Source: Caldisericia bacterium
GTDB taxonomy: Bacteria; Caldisericota; Caldisericia; JAAYUI01
NCBI GenBank assembly: GCA_017999835.1
Contig: JAGNLA010000002.1
Location: 62,001 to 126,000, forward strand
Direction: 5' to 3'
Length of the DNA: 64,000 nt
Shown piece after piece: positions 18,129-27,097 of this stretch. The translations under genes were made by a program, and so were the position numbers. The notes beneath the pieces were generated by a model, which had not been told where the DNA came from, did no database searches, and was given only the letters and a program-made list of their open reading frames with translations. Numbering within the stretch: the first letter of the stretch is position 1; each line of letters starts with the position of its first letter.

Positions 18129-18947
18129 ATGAAGAAGTTTCTAACGATGCTCATAGTCTCGATGACAATCATGACCGGCTGCTCAAGCCCAAAAAACGAG
18201 CAGGAAGGCGTGCCAACGGAAACTGTCAGTCAGTTCAATAAATACCTCAAGGAAAGCAATGCTGATGTTGCCTATTCAATGTTTTCCCAGAGAATAAAGA
18301 AAAAACTGACTCTCGAAGATTTCAGGGAAACGATCAGCCCCAAAGAAAAACAATCCGAATATTCAGAAATGCTCAAAAATATAAAGATGACCTATGACAG
18401 CGAGAAAATTAACAACAACAATGCCATTGTTTTTGGAACTATAGATATGCCAAACGGGATCAGCTTCTTCAGGCAGAGATGCGTCCTTGAAAATAACGCC
18501 TGGAAGATAGACTCCGAGGTCATTGAGGACAGACACCCTGAACTGGAAGATTTCTACAGGGATATCGATTTGCAAAAGTCTTTCACTCGATACTGCGATT
18601 CCATGCTCAAAGGAGACGCCCAGTTGATGTATGAGATGTCATCTTCAAACATCAAAAGCCAGTATTCTTTTGATTTGTTCAAAACCGAAACAACAGCCAC
18701 CGGAACCGACAAAACTCCCGAAGATGAGGGGTTTCTCATTGAAGCCGAATACTCCTACTCGGACGACAAAGGCAACGGAATCTGCATCATGAGAATGGGT
18801 AACCCTTCCTACGGTACAAAGGAGCTTCAATCAGGCATTTACTTCAAACTGCCATGGGTACTGGAAAACGGCCAGTGGAAAGCTAACCACGCAAAGATTG
18901 ACAATTCGTACAGGATCAATCAAACCACTGAACAACAGCAACAATAA
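18129..18947 (+). CDS. Lipoprotein with two NTF2-like segments, function unknown
   Basis: About 272 residues with a lipoprotein signal ending in the lipobox MTGC. Two similar halves follow (about 30-135 and 145-260). Each begins with helices (QFNKYLKESNADVAYSMFS; FTRYCDSMLKGDAQLMYEM) and ends in strands, as in DUF4878/NTF2-like domains. The ATG at 18129 is chosen because the signal peptide begins there; an open frame upstream overlaps the NIF3-like gene and is not protein-like. It lies 43 bases before cinA on the same strand. Confidence 0.8.
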   Translation: MKKFLTMLIVSMTIMTGCSSPKNEQEGVPTETVSQFNKYLKESNADVAYSMFSQRIKKKLTLEDFRETISPKEKQSEYSEMLKNIKMTYDSEKINNNNAIVFGTIDMPNGISFFRQRCVLENNAWKIDSEVIEDRHPELEDFYRDIDLQKSFTRYCDSMLKGDAQLMYEMSSSNIKSQYSFDLFKTETTATGTDKTPEDEGFLIEAEYSYSDDKGNGICIMRMGNPSYGTKELQSGIYFKLPWVLENGQWKANHAKIDNSYRINQTTEQQQQ

Positions 18948-18989
18948 GCAGTATTGACAACAAAACCGACAGGTGGGAATATCAATTCA

Positions 18990-20210
18990 ATGAAAGCAAC
19001 TATCATTGCGGTTGGCGAAGAAGTCCTCAGGCAAGAGGTCAAAAACACAAACACTGAGTACCTGGCAACATCTTTGATGGAATCAGGCGTTGACCTTGTT
19101 CAAACCGTGGTGGTTGGCGATGTCGAAACCGACATCCTCAACGCTTTGCGCCTGGCAAGCTCCTCGTCCGATCTGATAATCACCATCGGTGGTCTTGGGC
19201 CAACACCAGATGATCTAACCAGGGAGACGGTTGCAAAATTTCTTGGTCTTGAGATGGCATTTGTTCAGGAAACCGCAGACAGGATTGACCAACTCTTTGC
19301 AAAAAGAGGCATGGCAACACCCCAGATAAACTATCGTCAAGCTTACGCGCCAAAAGGGTGTATGGTACTTTCAAACGATTTTGGCACAGCGCCTGGCTTG
19401 ATGATTTCTGACATGGGGAAAACCTTTATAATTCTGCCAGGTCCACCTCGAGAGCTGGTTCCCATCTGGGAAAATGAAGTTTTGCCAAGACTTACCGCCA
19501 AAGAAAAAACCTTCAAGCGAGACTTTCATGTGTTTGGACTGACAGAGTCCGAAACAGCGCAACGAACCGAACGCCTGATGAAAAGCCAGACCCAGCCGTT
19601 TGTTGCACCATATGCTGGCATTGGTGACATCAGGCTCAGGGTTTGGGCAAGAGCAGACTCGCAAGAAGAGTTTGAAACACTTGTCAAACCAGCAATCGAT
19701 GAGATGTTTGAAAAACTCTCGCCATACCTGTTTGATAATCCAATCGAAATTGAACTTGGAATAAAACTGAAAAAAATGGGTTGGACGATTTCAACGGCCG
19801 AGTCTTGCACAGGCGGGCTCATCTCAAAAACCATCACAGATGCGCCCGGATCCTCAGCGTATCTGATGGGCAACGCCGTGACCTACAGCAATCAGGCAAA
19901 GATGAAACTCCTCGGTGTTAACCCCGAAACACTGGAAAAGTTTGGAGCAGTATCCGAGCAGACAGCGCTTGAGATGGTGCAGGGGTGCGCAAAACTCTTT
20001 GGCACAGACTGCGCTATCTCAACAACCGGCATCGCAGGCCCAGACGGCGGAACTGCCGATAAACCTGTCGGTCTGGTCTACATTGGCATCCTTACGCCTA
20101 AAGGGGCAAAAATTTTCAGGCAAATATTCTCAGGCACCAGGCAGGACGTCAGACACAGAACACTCATGTTTGCCCTGACACAGCTGTTGCTTGACATAAC
20201 CAAAGAGTAA
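18990..20210 (+). CDS. cinA: CinA-family nicotinamide-nucleotide amidase/pyrophosphatase
   Basis: About 406 residues in the two-domain CinA arrangement. The N-terminal MoaB/MogA-like domain has GGLGPTPDDLTRETVA, and the C-terminal amidase domain has STAESCTGGLISKTITD and STTGIAGPDGGT. These enzymes clear damaged pyridine nucleotides: the C-terminal domain deamidates nicotinamide mononucleotide. The start at 18990 matches the family's N-terminus (MKATIIAVGEEVL), with AGGTGGGA upstream. Length is normal for two-domain members. Confidence 0.95.
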   Translation: MKATIIAVGEEVLRQEVKNTNTEYLATSLMESGVDLVQTVVVGDVETDILNALRLASSSSDLIITIGGLGPTPDDLTRETVAKFLGLEMAFVQETADRIDQLFAKRGMATPQINYRQAYAPKGCMVLSNDFGTAPGLMISDMGKTFIILPGPPRELVPIWENEVLPRLTAKEKTFKRDFHVFGLTESETAQRTERLMKSQTQPFVAPYAGIGDIRLRVWARADSQEEFETLVKPAIDEMFEKLSPYLFDNPIEIELGIKLKKMGWTISTAESCTGGLISKTITDAPGSSAYLMGNAVTYSNQAKMKLLGVNPETLEKFGAVSEQTALEMVQGCAKLFGTDCAISTTGIAGPDGGTADKPVGLVYIGILTPKGAKIFRQIFSGTRQDVRHRTLMFALTQLLLDITKE

Positions 20211-20219
20211 GAACCAGGT

Positions 20220-20247
20220 TTGACTTTCGCCCATTCCAACGTATAGT
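20220..20247 (+). promoter_or_regulatory. Predicted sigma-70-type promoter
   Basis: TTGACT (20220-20225), a 16-base spacer and TATAGT (20242-20247), followed by GGAGGG and the ATG at 20266. This gives a conventional short leader with a ribosome binding site, unlike the leaderless-type promoters elsewhere in the window. Confidence 0.65.
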
Positions 20248-20265
20248 CAAGTTTTGGAGGGCAAA

Positions 20266-22140
20266 ATGACATTAAAAAAACTGACAACAACTCTGCTGGT
20301 TATTCTTATGGTTTCCTGCGCTCAATCCGCCACCATCCCGGCAGTTGACAACCAAAAGCTCATAGATGACCACATAATGGTTGAGTATGACCATGTGTAT
20401 AAGAACTCAACAGTAAAGCTTTCAGTGAAGTTTGCCAAAGCTACACGTGAGGTATGGTTTGGAATTGACAACAAGCTTGTAAAGTCCAAAAACATGCCAC
20501 AAGACAATGTATGGACAGACACCATCACATTGAACGAAAGGTTTGCAGGCGAGAAAACCATCTACGTCACCTTCACAACCCAGGACTGGGAGAAGAAAAC
20601 TCTCTACAAGGCCATAACAGTTGTTGAAAAACCAGAAGTAAACATTGAACAAAAGCGATCATCCAAGTCAGGTGACAAGCTCATTGTCTGGGCAGATGTC
20701 CCATTATCAAAAGTTGAATACATTCAACCAGATGGAACAATCGTTCCATTGAACCAAACCGACAAGCAGTTCACCCTTGATGTCAAGCTTCCGCAGCCAG
20801 GCAAACCTGCTGGAACCATAAAAACAACTGACACTGCCGGAGCTGTTATTGAAAAGAAATTGACTGCCTCAGACTACAATCTGCCAATGATGTATTACAT
20901 CGAAGGAGAGTCCAAATTCGATGATATAGCCAGAGTTGGCAGGATGAGAGTGATGGAATCACCCATTGACTTCTCATACAAGAAAACAGCTTTCGAGATT
21001 GTGCTCAAACAAGCACAGGATGATGATCTGGACAGATTGTACAAAATTCGTACTGACCCCGTATTTACTCCTGAATTATTAGGATATGTATGGCTGAAAG
21101 CCCTATCCAAGGACAGGAAGTGGGCCATATTGACTACATCCTGGGGAGAACACGTCAAAGACAACATCATCGAGGATGGCAAGCTCCTTCAAAAAATTAC
21201 TGTTATTTTTACTTACCTCTACAACACCCAAACAAGGGAACAAAAACTCATTGGCAAGAGGTTGATAAAAAACTATACCGGTTACGTCTGTGAAACAGGT
21301 TCAGTGTTCTTCCCTGTGCTCATCGAAGACGATGGGATTGTTATGATTGAGCAGATAAAAGATGGCAAGATGCACATGATAACAACACATGGGAACGACC
21401 AGCAAAATTTATATCGTACACCTGAAGCTACAGCCAGAGGAGTAGCATTATCCCTTAAAGACCAAACGATAAGACCCAGTGACAAGGTGAAACCGCTTTC
21501 ACCATGGGTCAATTGGGCAATGTTGAATAACGGTTTTATTGAGTATGCAGAATTATCTAAAGACTGTCTGGAATGTGGTCTTTTAATACCAGACGGTCAT
21601 GGGAATACAGGCATAACATCATATTTCTCAGATATTCAAGGAAAAGACGTAGTAACAGAATCAGATTTCCGCAAACTCTGCGCTCCTTTTGCAGAAGGTA
21701 AGTTCACTCAATACAATGGTGTTGGCACGATGTATGTATACAAAGAAGACAATAAAACTGTCATGTACATTGGTGCTGAATATGAAAACCCGATAAGGCG
21801 TGATGGCGAGTGGGAGGGACCAGAACGACCACCTGACCCCTTTATGGCAAAGAATTTTAAGTATACGCTTGAAACAAAAAAGCTTGAACCTTTCACCCCC
21901 GTGTATAGAGACTCCAACAACAAGGAATATAAACTTAAAATATCCTTTTTCGCGAACTGTTATTTTGGATTGAAATATCCATTATTCTTTGCCTTGTATG
22001 GTGATGAAGGATCAAAGAAATTTGACAGCTTCTATCTAAAGGATGGAGAGTTCATTAAGATTTCTGATGGGATACGTATGTCTGGTGGCGACAATAGAAA
22101 CAATCATTTCATATTCCCTGATAATGGAGGGGAACAATGA
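20266..22140 (+). CDS. Large lipoprotein of unknown function
   Basis: About 624 residues. The lipoprotein signal ends in LMVSC (cysteine 18). Residues about 30-200 look like two beta-sandwich (Ig-like) segments (KNSTVKLSVKFAKATREVWFG; LIVWADVPLSKVEYI). The remainder is rich in strands with repeated tryptophan and tyrosine, and a propeller-like fold is possible (GYVWLKALSKDRKWAILTTS; GVGTMYVYKEDNKTVMYIG). No catalytic motif was recognised. GGAGGG lies 5 bases before the ATG, and a good promoter lies upstream. It converges on the phosphoribosyltransferase gene with a gap of only 14 bases. Confidence 0.78.
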   Translation: MTLKKLTTTLLVILMVSCAQSATIPAVDNQKLIDDHIMVEYDHVYKNSTVKLSVKFAKATREVWFGIDNKLVKSKNMPQDNVWTDTITLNERFAGEKTIYVTFTTQDWEKKTLYKAITVVEKPEVNIEQKRSSKSGDKLIVWADVPLSKVEYIQPDGTIVPLNQTDKQFTLDVKLPQPGKPAGTIKTTDTAGAVIEKKLTASDYNLPMMYYIEGESKFDDIARVGRMRVMESPIDFSYKKTAFEIVLKQAQDDDLDRLYKIRTDPVFTPELLGYVWLKALSKDRKWAILTTSWGEHVKDNIIEDGKLLQKITVIFTYLYNTQTREQKLIGKRLIKNYTGYVCETGSVFFPVLIEDDGIVMIEQIKDGKMHMITTHGNDQQNLYRTPEATARGVALSLKDQTIRPSDKVKPLSPWVNWAMLNNGFIEYAELSKDCLECGLLIPDGHGNTGITSYFSDIQGKDVVTESDFRKLCAPFAEGKFTQYNGVGTMYVYKEDNKTVMYIGAEYENPIRRDGEWEGPERPPDPFMAKNFKYTLETKKLEPFTPVYRDSNNKEYKLKISFFANCYFGLKYPLFFALYGDEGSKKFDSFYLKDGEFIKISDGIRMSGGDNRNNHFIFPDNGGEQ

Positions 22141-22154
22141 AGAGTAAGACTTTT

Positions 22155-22820
22155 TTATTCCTCAGGCTTGATTTCTTTCAGGAAATCCCTGTTGCGCTTG
22201 ATTGCCTCGCGAACCTCGCGGTCGCCAACAGCCGGGAATTCTGAATAATAGGTTGCAATTGAGAAAACCTTGTTGGTTGACATGAAAAGGCATGTCAGGC
22301 TGTCTATCTTTGATTTGACAACCTCGATTGAGGCCTGGGTTGCCACGGGGATTGCCACATTTATTTTTCTTGCACCCTGAGCGCAAAGCCAGATAACAGC
22401 GCCAAGCATGGTCAAACCGGTTGCCATGCCGTCGTCAACAATTGTCACTTCTCGGTTTTTTGCTGACGGCTGCTGCTGACTCTCGTCAATGATGTTCTGA
22501 TGTGATCTTTTTATCTCGGCCAGTTTTGTCCTGGCAATCTTTTGGGCATCCATGTAGGAAAGACCCATCTGGCGGTAGATGCCCTCGTCAAGATAGACTT
22601 CGCCGTCATGGATGACGGTTCCAAAAACAATGTCCCGATTCCACGGCAACGGGAGCTTTGCCACATGGACAGGCACAAGCCTGCATCCAAGAGCTTGAGC
22701 AACATGCTCAGCGACAATGACGCCACCCTTGGCTATTCCATAAACAAGCTCTGTGTTTTCAAAGCTTTTCATCTTTGCTGCAAGCTGTTTCCCAGCCTGC
22801 TCTCGCGATTGGAACTTCAT
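22155..22820 (-). CDS. Phosphoribosyltransferase-family protein
   Basis: About 221 residues. The PRPP-binding signature is VTIVDDGMATGLTM near residues 125-140, and the N-terminal VYGIAKGGVIVAEHVA is typical of the uncharacterised bacterial phosphoribosyltransferases (COG1926-like), whose substrate is not known. The start at 22820 forms an ATGA overlap with the preceding PKD-type gene, and a further upstream ATG would enlarge that overlap. It is the last gene of the long reverse operon. Whether it supplies a phosphoribosyl donor to the glycan pathway is an open inference. Confidence 0.88.
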   Translation of the reverse strand: MKFQSREQAGKQLAAKMKSFENTELVYGIAKGGVIVAEHVAQALGCRLVPVHVAKLPLPWNRDIVFGTVIHDGEVYLDEGIYRQMGLSYMDAQKIARTKLAEIKRSHQNIIDESQQQPSAKNREVTIVDDGMATGLTMLGAVIWLCAQGARKINVAIPVATQASIEVVKSKIDSLTCLFMSTNKVFSIATYYSEFPAVGDREVREAIKRNRDFLKEIKPEE

Positions 22821-23536
22821 TGGTTGCTCCACTGTTCGATGTATAGTCTTTTTCTGATAACCGCCTGTTTACCCAGGTAATCGTTGATGTAGGCATTAAT
22901 TCTGTATTCGCCAGGCAATGTATAGGTATGACTCACCTCAGATATGCCTTCGCTCCTGAGACTGCCTTTGTTGCTGTTTTCGTCACCCCAGTCAATGTAG
23001 TACTCATAAGGAGGGTATCCGCCTTCAATCTTGAGATTGTAATCCAGGGTGCCATAGTGCCTGTGTGTTTCCTTCAATTCAACGTTGAGTTCGGGATAGA
23101 CATTCGGAGCAAGCATAATTATCGAGCATTTCGAGCTGATTTTTGTCTGGTCGTGTTGAAAAACTGCATCCATTGAAAAAACAAAACCAGTCAATGCGTC
23201 TGGAGCGTCAATCTTTGCCCAGGCTTTGTAGACTTCGGTTACGCCGTTTTCAAAACCGTTTATCGAAAATACAGCCTGCTTTCCAACAATCTTGGACTCA
23301 GGCATTGACCTTAGAGGGACAAACTCCTTTGGAAAATTTATTGTCAGTGTGGCGTCATCTACTTTTACGCCTGTGTTGTTGGTAACTTTACAGATAACAA
23401 ATATTGTTTCGCCATTGGTGGCATTTGACCTGCTTGGCCAAAACCGCATTGTGAAACCATCCACACTCCTGCCAATTGTTGGACAGAGGCATGTGATTGT
23501 CACAAAAGCTGTAAGTGCCAACCAGATTTTTTTCAA
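22817..23536 (-). CDS. Exported protein with PKD-like C-terminal domain
   Basis: 239 residues: signal peptide (1-22), a DUF11/Ig-like sandwich (about 30-130, ATNGETIFVICKVTNNTG), then a PKD-type domain (about 145-235) with YYIDWGDENSN and SHTYTLPGEYRINAYI, the WGD-DG and YTxPGxY hallmarks. It lies within the glycan operon, directly after a glycosyltransferase gene and overlapping the phosphoribosyltransferase gene. It may be a surface protein that carries or meets the glycan; this is an inference from position only. Confidence 0.8.
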   Translation of the reverse strand: MKKIWLALTAFVTITCLCPTIGRSVDGFTMRFWPSRSNATNGETIFVICKVTNNTGVKVDDATLTINFPKEFVPLRSMPESKIVGKQAVFSINGFENGVTEVYKAWAKIDAPDALTGFVFSMDAVFQHDQTKISSKCSIIMLAPNVYPELNVELKETHRHYGTLDYNLKIEGGYPPYEYYIDWGDENSNKGSLRSEGISEVSHTYTLPGEYRINAYINDYLGKQAVIRKRLYIEQWSNQ

Positions 23537-24646
23537 TTACCCACTCTTCCTTGCGTACATCTCCCAAACCTTCTGGGTTTCTTCAAGCATTTTTTCGGTT
23601 GTGAAACGCTCCTCTACCCTTGCCCTGCCAGCCTTGCCAAGTGAACTGGCAAGCTCGCTATTAGTCATAACATTTATTATTGCCATTGCAAGCTCTCTTG
23701 GATTTTTTGGTGGAACAAGCAAGCCGTATTCAGGCTTTGTGATGACCTCTGGAATGCCACCAACACTTGTGGCCACAATCGGAACTTCCAAAGCCATGTA
23801 TTCGAGCAAAGCCAAACCGATGGCTTCGTTTATTGACGGGAAACAGCCGATTTCGCAGGCTTTCATCAAATCCCACGGGAATTTGATTCTGCCAGGCAGG
23901 AACACCCTGTCCTGGATTCTCAGCTTAACAGATTGTTCTCGCAACGGTTCCAGACAACGCCCATCACCAACGATGAGCAATGCTGCATTCGGAACCTTCT
24001 GAAGGATAAACGGAAGCGCTGCCACCATGTCGTCGTGGCCTTTGACTTCAACGAGTCTGCCGACTGTACCAATCAGTCTGAGTTTTGGGTCAATGCCCAG
24101 TTTCTTCTTGGTTTCTTCGTTGTTTGCGTTTGACATGACTTCCCTAAGGTCGATGCCATTGTAGACTGTGTGAATTTTTTCGCGTGGAATGCCACGGATG
24201 GCAAGCTTTTCGGACATGTCTTTGGAGACGCCGATAAATCCGTTGCACCAGGAGTTGCCAACATTGTCGGCAAACCAGACTGCTCTTTCCTTCAGCTTTG
24301 AACCATAGTCCAGCCTTGAATCGCTGTGCATGGTGCAGATGTTTGGAATGCCTGTCTTTCTTGAAGCATATCTACCAAGGAAGTTTGCTCGAACACCATG
24401 CGTGTGGATAAGGTCAAGGTTAAGTGACTTCATCAGCTTGGCAAGCTTGTACGGATTTTGCCCGATAATGTAAGGTTCAATGCCAGCTTGCCTGGCTTCG
24501 ACTGTGGTCATGCCTTCGTGGACATGGATGTGTACAACTTCGAAACTGGATTTGTCACACATGGTTGCAAGCTGGATGGTGTATCCTTTTGCACCTGCAA
24601 CATCGGTTCCTGCAATGACCTGAGCCACTTTTATTTTCTTTGCCAT
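23537..24646 (-). CDS. Glycosyltransferase family 4-type (GT-B)
   Basis: 369 residues. The N-terminal half has KVAQVIAGTDVAGAKGYT and LIHTHGVRANFLGR. The C-terminal half has LRLIGTVGRLVEVKGHDDMV and the donor-binding EAIGLALLEYMALEVPIVATSVGGIPEVI, whose E-x7-E element marks retaining GT4 enzymes. It transfers a sugar from a nucleotide donor on the cytoplasmic face. It overlaps the preceding glycosyltransferase gene by 16 bases and abuts the PKD-type gene. The donor and acceptor are unknown. Confidence 0.92.
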   Translation of the reverse strand: MAKKIKVAQVIAGTDVAGAKGYTIQLATMCDKSSFEVVHIHVHEGMTTVEARQAGIEPYIIGQNPYKLAKLMKSLNLDLIHTHGVRANFLGRYASRKTGIPNICTMHSDSRLDYGSKLKERAVWFADNVGNSWCNGFIGVSKDMSEKLAIRGIPREKIHTVYNGIDLREVMSNANNEETKKKLGIDPKLRLIGTVGRLVEVKGHDDMVAALPFILQKVPNAALLIVGDGRCLEPLREQSVKLRIQDRVFLPGRIKFPWDLMKACEIGCFPSINEAIGLALLEYMALEVPIVATSVGGIPEVITKPEYGLLVPPKNPRELAMAIINVMTNSELASSLGKAGRARVEERFTTEKMLEETQKVWEMYARKSG

Positions 24647-25779
24647 TGTTTTTCAAACTCCGAATAGAATCTGTTCATCCTGCTGTCCCAGGTGTTTGCG
24701 TTTACAAATGTTTTTAAAGCTTGCCTGTTTGGAAGCTTGTTCACGGCTGCGTCTACTGCTCCAATGAAATCTTCAGTCTTTTTTGCCTGCGTAACAACCT
24801 CTTTTGGCATTGCCTCAAGCTCCATCATCGGTACTGAGACCGTAGAAAGCCCCATCGAGGCGTACTCGTACAGCTTGAGCGGCGAAACCGAGGCAATAAG
24901 CGGGCCGGTTTTAAAAGGTATGATGCCACAAACAGCATCAGACATCAAACCAGGCAGTTCTGATTGGGGTTTTTTGCCAAGGAAGTGCACGTTTGGCAAA
25001 TAACGGAGAGTTTGGCCGTCAGCACCAAGTTCGCCATTGCGTTCTTCGCCGATTATGATGAAATTATAGTTTGGTCTTGCTTTTGCCAGAGCCAGCATCA
25101 GTTTGGTGTCAAACCACCAACGGAGTGCTCCGGCGTAGACTATTCTTGGTTTTGAAATATATTTTGTTATCTCCGATTCTACTCCGCTGGTAAAAAGGTC
25201 AGGGTCAACAGCATTTGGCATATAGACAGTGTTTCTGTTGAATTTTGAAAGTCTCTGGGTGATAGACCGAGCTGTTGCAAAAACTGTTGAGACTTTTTCG
25301 CACAGTTGAGCTTCAGCCTCTTCAATAAACGACTTGGAGCTTGTTCCGCCATAACCGGCATGGTCATCCACACAGTCGTAGAACGAGGCTTTGGGCTTGA
25401 CTCTTTCAATTATCGGTTCCATCCACGGCAGATAAAAAAGTGCGACAAACTCTTTTGGGAAACCGATTTTTTTCATGGCCGCCCTGGCAAATCCTGCAAT
25501 TTTGCCAGCAGCCATCTCCTGACAAAAGCCATATCTGCCATAAAAAGGCATCATCGGTGGTGGAGACGCCACCCAGAGATAGTCATTTTTCTTGGTAATT
25601 TTCCCAGCACGCTTTACCTTTGGCTTGTATGTCGGATCCTTGAGCGCAGATAGGTAGGTGAATGGCGCTTCGATGTAGAGCGTTGGATTGCCCTTGACGC
25701 TCATCCAGTTTGCAAGCCTGTGCTTGCGTGTTGGCAGGTCATCAAAATCCTGGCTGGAAAAAATGACTAGCGGTATCAT
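24631..25779 (-). CDS. Glycosyltransferase (GT-B, TuaH-like)
   Basis: 382 residues of a GT4-like enzyme. The N-terminus has PTRKHRLANWMS, a feature of TuaH-like transferases that resemble teichuronic acid enzymes. YDCVDDHAGY, STVFATARSITQRLS and YMPNAVDPDLF are typical, and the donor site reads PLKLYEYASMGLSTVSVPM. It starts in the stop codon of the dehydratase gene (ATGA). It probably extends the lipid-linked sugar made by the phosphoglycosyl transferase of this operon; substrate is inferred from context. Confidence 0.88.
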   Translation of the reverse strand: MIPLVIFSSQDFDDLPTRKHRLANWMSVKGNPTLYIEAPFTYLSALKDPTYKPKVKRAGKITKKNDYLWVASPPPMMPFYGRYGFCQEMAAGKIAGFARAAMKKIGFPKEFVALFYLPWMEPIIERVKPKASFYDCVDDHAGYGGTSSKSFIEEAEAQLCEKVSTVFATARSITQRLSKFNRNTVYMPNAVDPDLFTSGVESEITKYISKPRIVYAGALRWWFDTKLMLALAKARPNYNFIIIGEERNGELGADGQTLRYLPNVHFLGKKPQSELPGLMSDAVCGIIPFKTGPLIASVSPLKLYEYASMGLSTVSVPMMELEAMPKEVVTQAKKTEDFIGAVDAAVNKLPNRQALKTFVNANTWDSRMNRFYSEFEKQWQRK

Positions 25780-27095
25780 CTGTAGGTTGGCTCCAGTTTG
25801 TGCATCAAGTCAACAATTTTGGGTCTGTCAAATTTCTTTGTTGCTTCAAGGAGTTTTGTCAGATTCTCTTCAAAATTTTCATCCCCAAAGAAATTTGGCA
25901 CTACCTTGATTATCCCGTCAAAAGTTTCGGAACGTTTCTCTTCTTCCTTTGTAATGAGCTCTTCGGTCATTTTCTCTCCTGGGCGGGGAGTTGTGTAGGT
26001 TATCTTGTAGTCCCTGTCTTCGACGAAGTTGAGCACTCCGGCAATTTTTCGAGCCAGAATATCAATAAATATCGGCTCGCCAACAACAGGCACATACACT
26101 TCAGCCTTCTGGGCAACCTTTGAAGCGCGAAGAATGAACAGCGATGCCTGCTCGCAGGTGATGAAATATCGGTTCATCTCTTTGCTGGTAACAGTGAGTT
26201 GACCTGAGGTTTTGAGCTGCCTTTGGAACGTGTAGCAGACGTTGCCGGTTGAGTCCAAAACATTTTCAAACCTGACGATGCAAAACTTTCCATCGTGGTT
26301 TTTTGCAAACCTTTGAATGACAGTTTCGGCTATCTTCTTTGAAGCGCCCATGACGTTTGCAGGGTCGGCAGCTTTGTCAGTTGAGATGAAGGTGAACATC
26401 TTAATGCCGAACTTTTCAACAGCCTTGAGGGCAATCATTGTGCCTTCAACGTTTGTTGAAACTGCCTCTTCTGGAAACTTTTCCATGAGCGGGACATGTT
26501 TTCTTGCAGCAACGTGGAAGAGGATTTCTGGTTTCTTCTCGGCAACCAGCGCCATGAATCGTTCTTCGTCACGCATGTCCATAACTATCGCGGTTTTCTT
26601 GTCGAATCCAGAAATGGCCAAATCAAGGTCGATCATATATATGCCGTTTTCAGAATTATCCACCACGGTCAGATGTTCTGGGTCGTATGTTGCAACACGT
26701 TTTGCAAGCATCGAACCTATCGAACCGCCAGCGCCTGTTATCAGTACTCGTTTGCCTTTCAGATACTCGCCATCCTCGGGTTTTGCTATGCGACGTTTGC
26801 CAAACATGCCTGAAACGATGAGTCTTTCGATGACTTCGTCCTCGCCAATTTCGCGCATGAAGCGCTCATTTGTTGGAACGACGGTGAGTTGAACTTTTGC
26901 TCCAGCACAGATGTCGGCAAGCTTTCCAAGGTTTTGGAAATCTGTTGATGCCAAAACCGCGTTGTAGCCTGCAAGTTTTGAGAAACCTTCTAGGTCACAG
27001 GTGTGGCCGGCAATCGAGTAGGAAGAGCTTGTGGAAAGCTCTGATTTTATTGATTCCAGAAACCTGTCGTCTCCACAGACAGCAACCCTTATCAT
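25776..27095 (-). CDS. NDP-sugar 4,6-dehydratase (CapD/PglF/WbpM family), soluble form
   Basis: 439 residues. The NAD-binding GAGGSIGS lies near 117-124. The catalytic region reads ISTDKAADPANVMGASKKIAE: the usual SDR tyrosine is methionine, as in the PglF/WbpM branch (an S-M-K triad). RFENVLDSTGNV follows. Long members carry four N-terminal membrane helices before a nucleotide-binding linker domain. Here the helices are absent and only a linker-like domain (1-100) precedes the SDR part. It should form a UDP-4-keto-6-deoxy sugar for the next gene's aminotransferase. AGGAG precedes the start. Confidence 0.93.
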   Translation of the reverse strand: MIRVAVCGDDRFLESIKSELSTSSSYSIAGHTCDLEGFSKLAGYNAVLASTDFQNLGKLADICAGAKVQLTVVPTNERFMREIGEDEVIERLIVSGMFGKRRIAKPEDGEYLKGKRVLITGAGGSIGSMLAKRVATYDPEHLTVVDNSENGIYMIDLDLAISGFDKKTAIVMDMRDEERFMALVAEKKPEILFHVAARKHVPLMEKFPEEAVSTNVEGTMIALKAVEKFGIKMFTFISTDKAADPANVMGASKKIAETVIQRFAKNHDGKFCIVRFENVLDSTGNVCYTFQRQLKTSGQLTVTSKEMNRYFITCEQASLFILRASKVAQKAEVYVPVVGEPIFIDILARKIAGVLNFVEDRDYKITYTTPRPGEKMTEELITKEEEKRSETFDGIIKVVPNFFGDENFEENLTKLLEATKKFDRPKIVDLMHKLEPTYR

Positions 27096-27097
27096 GT

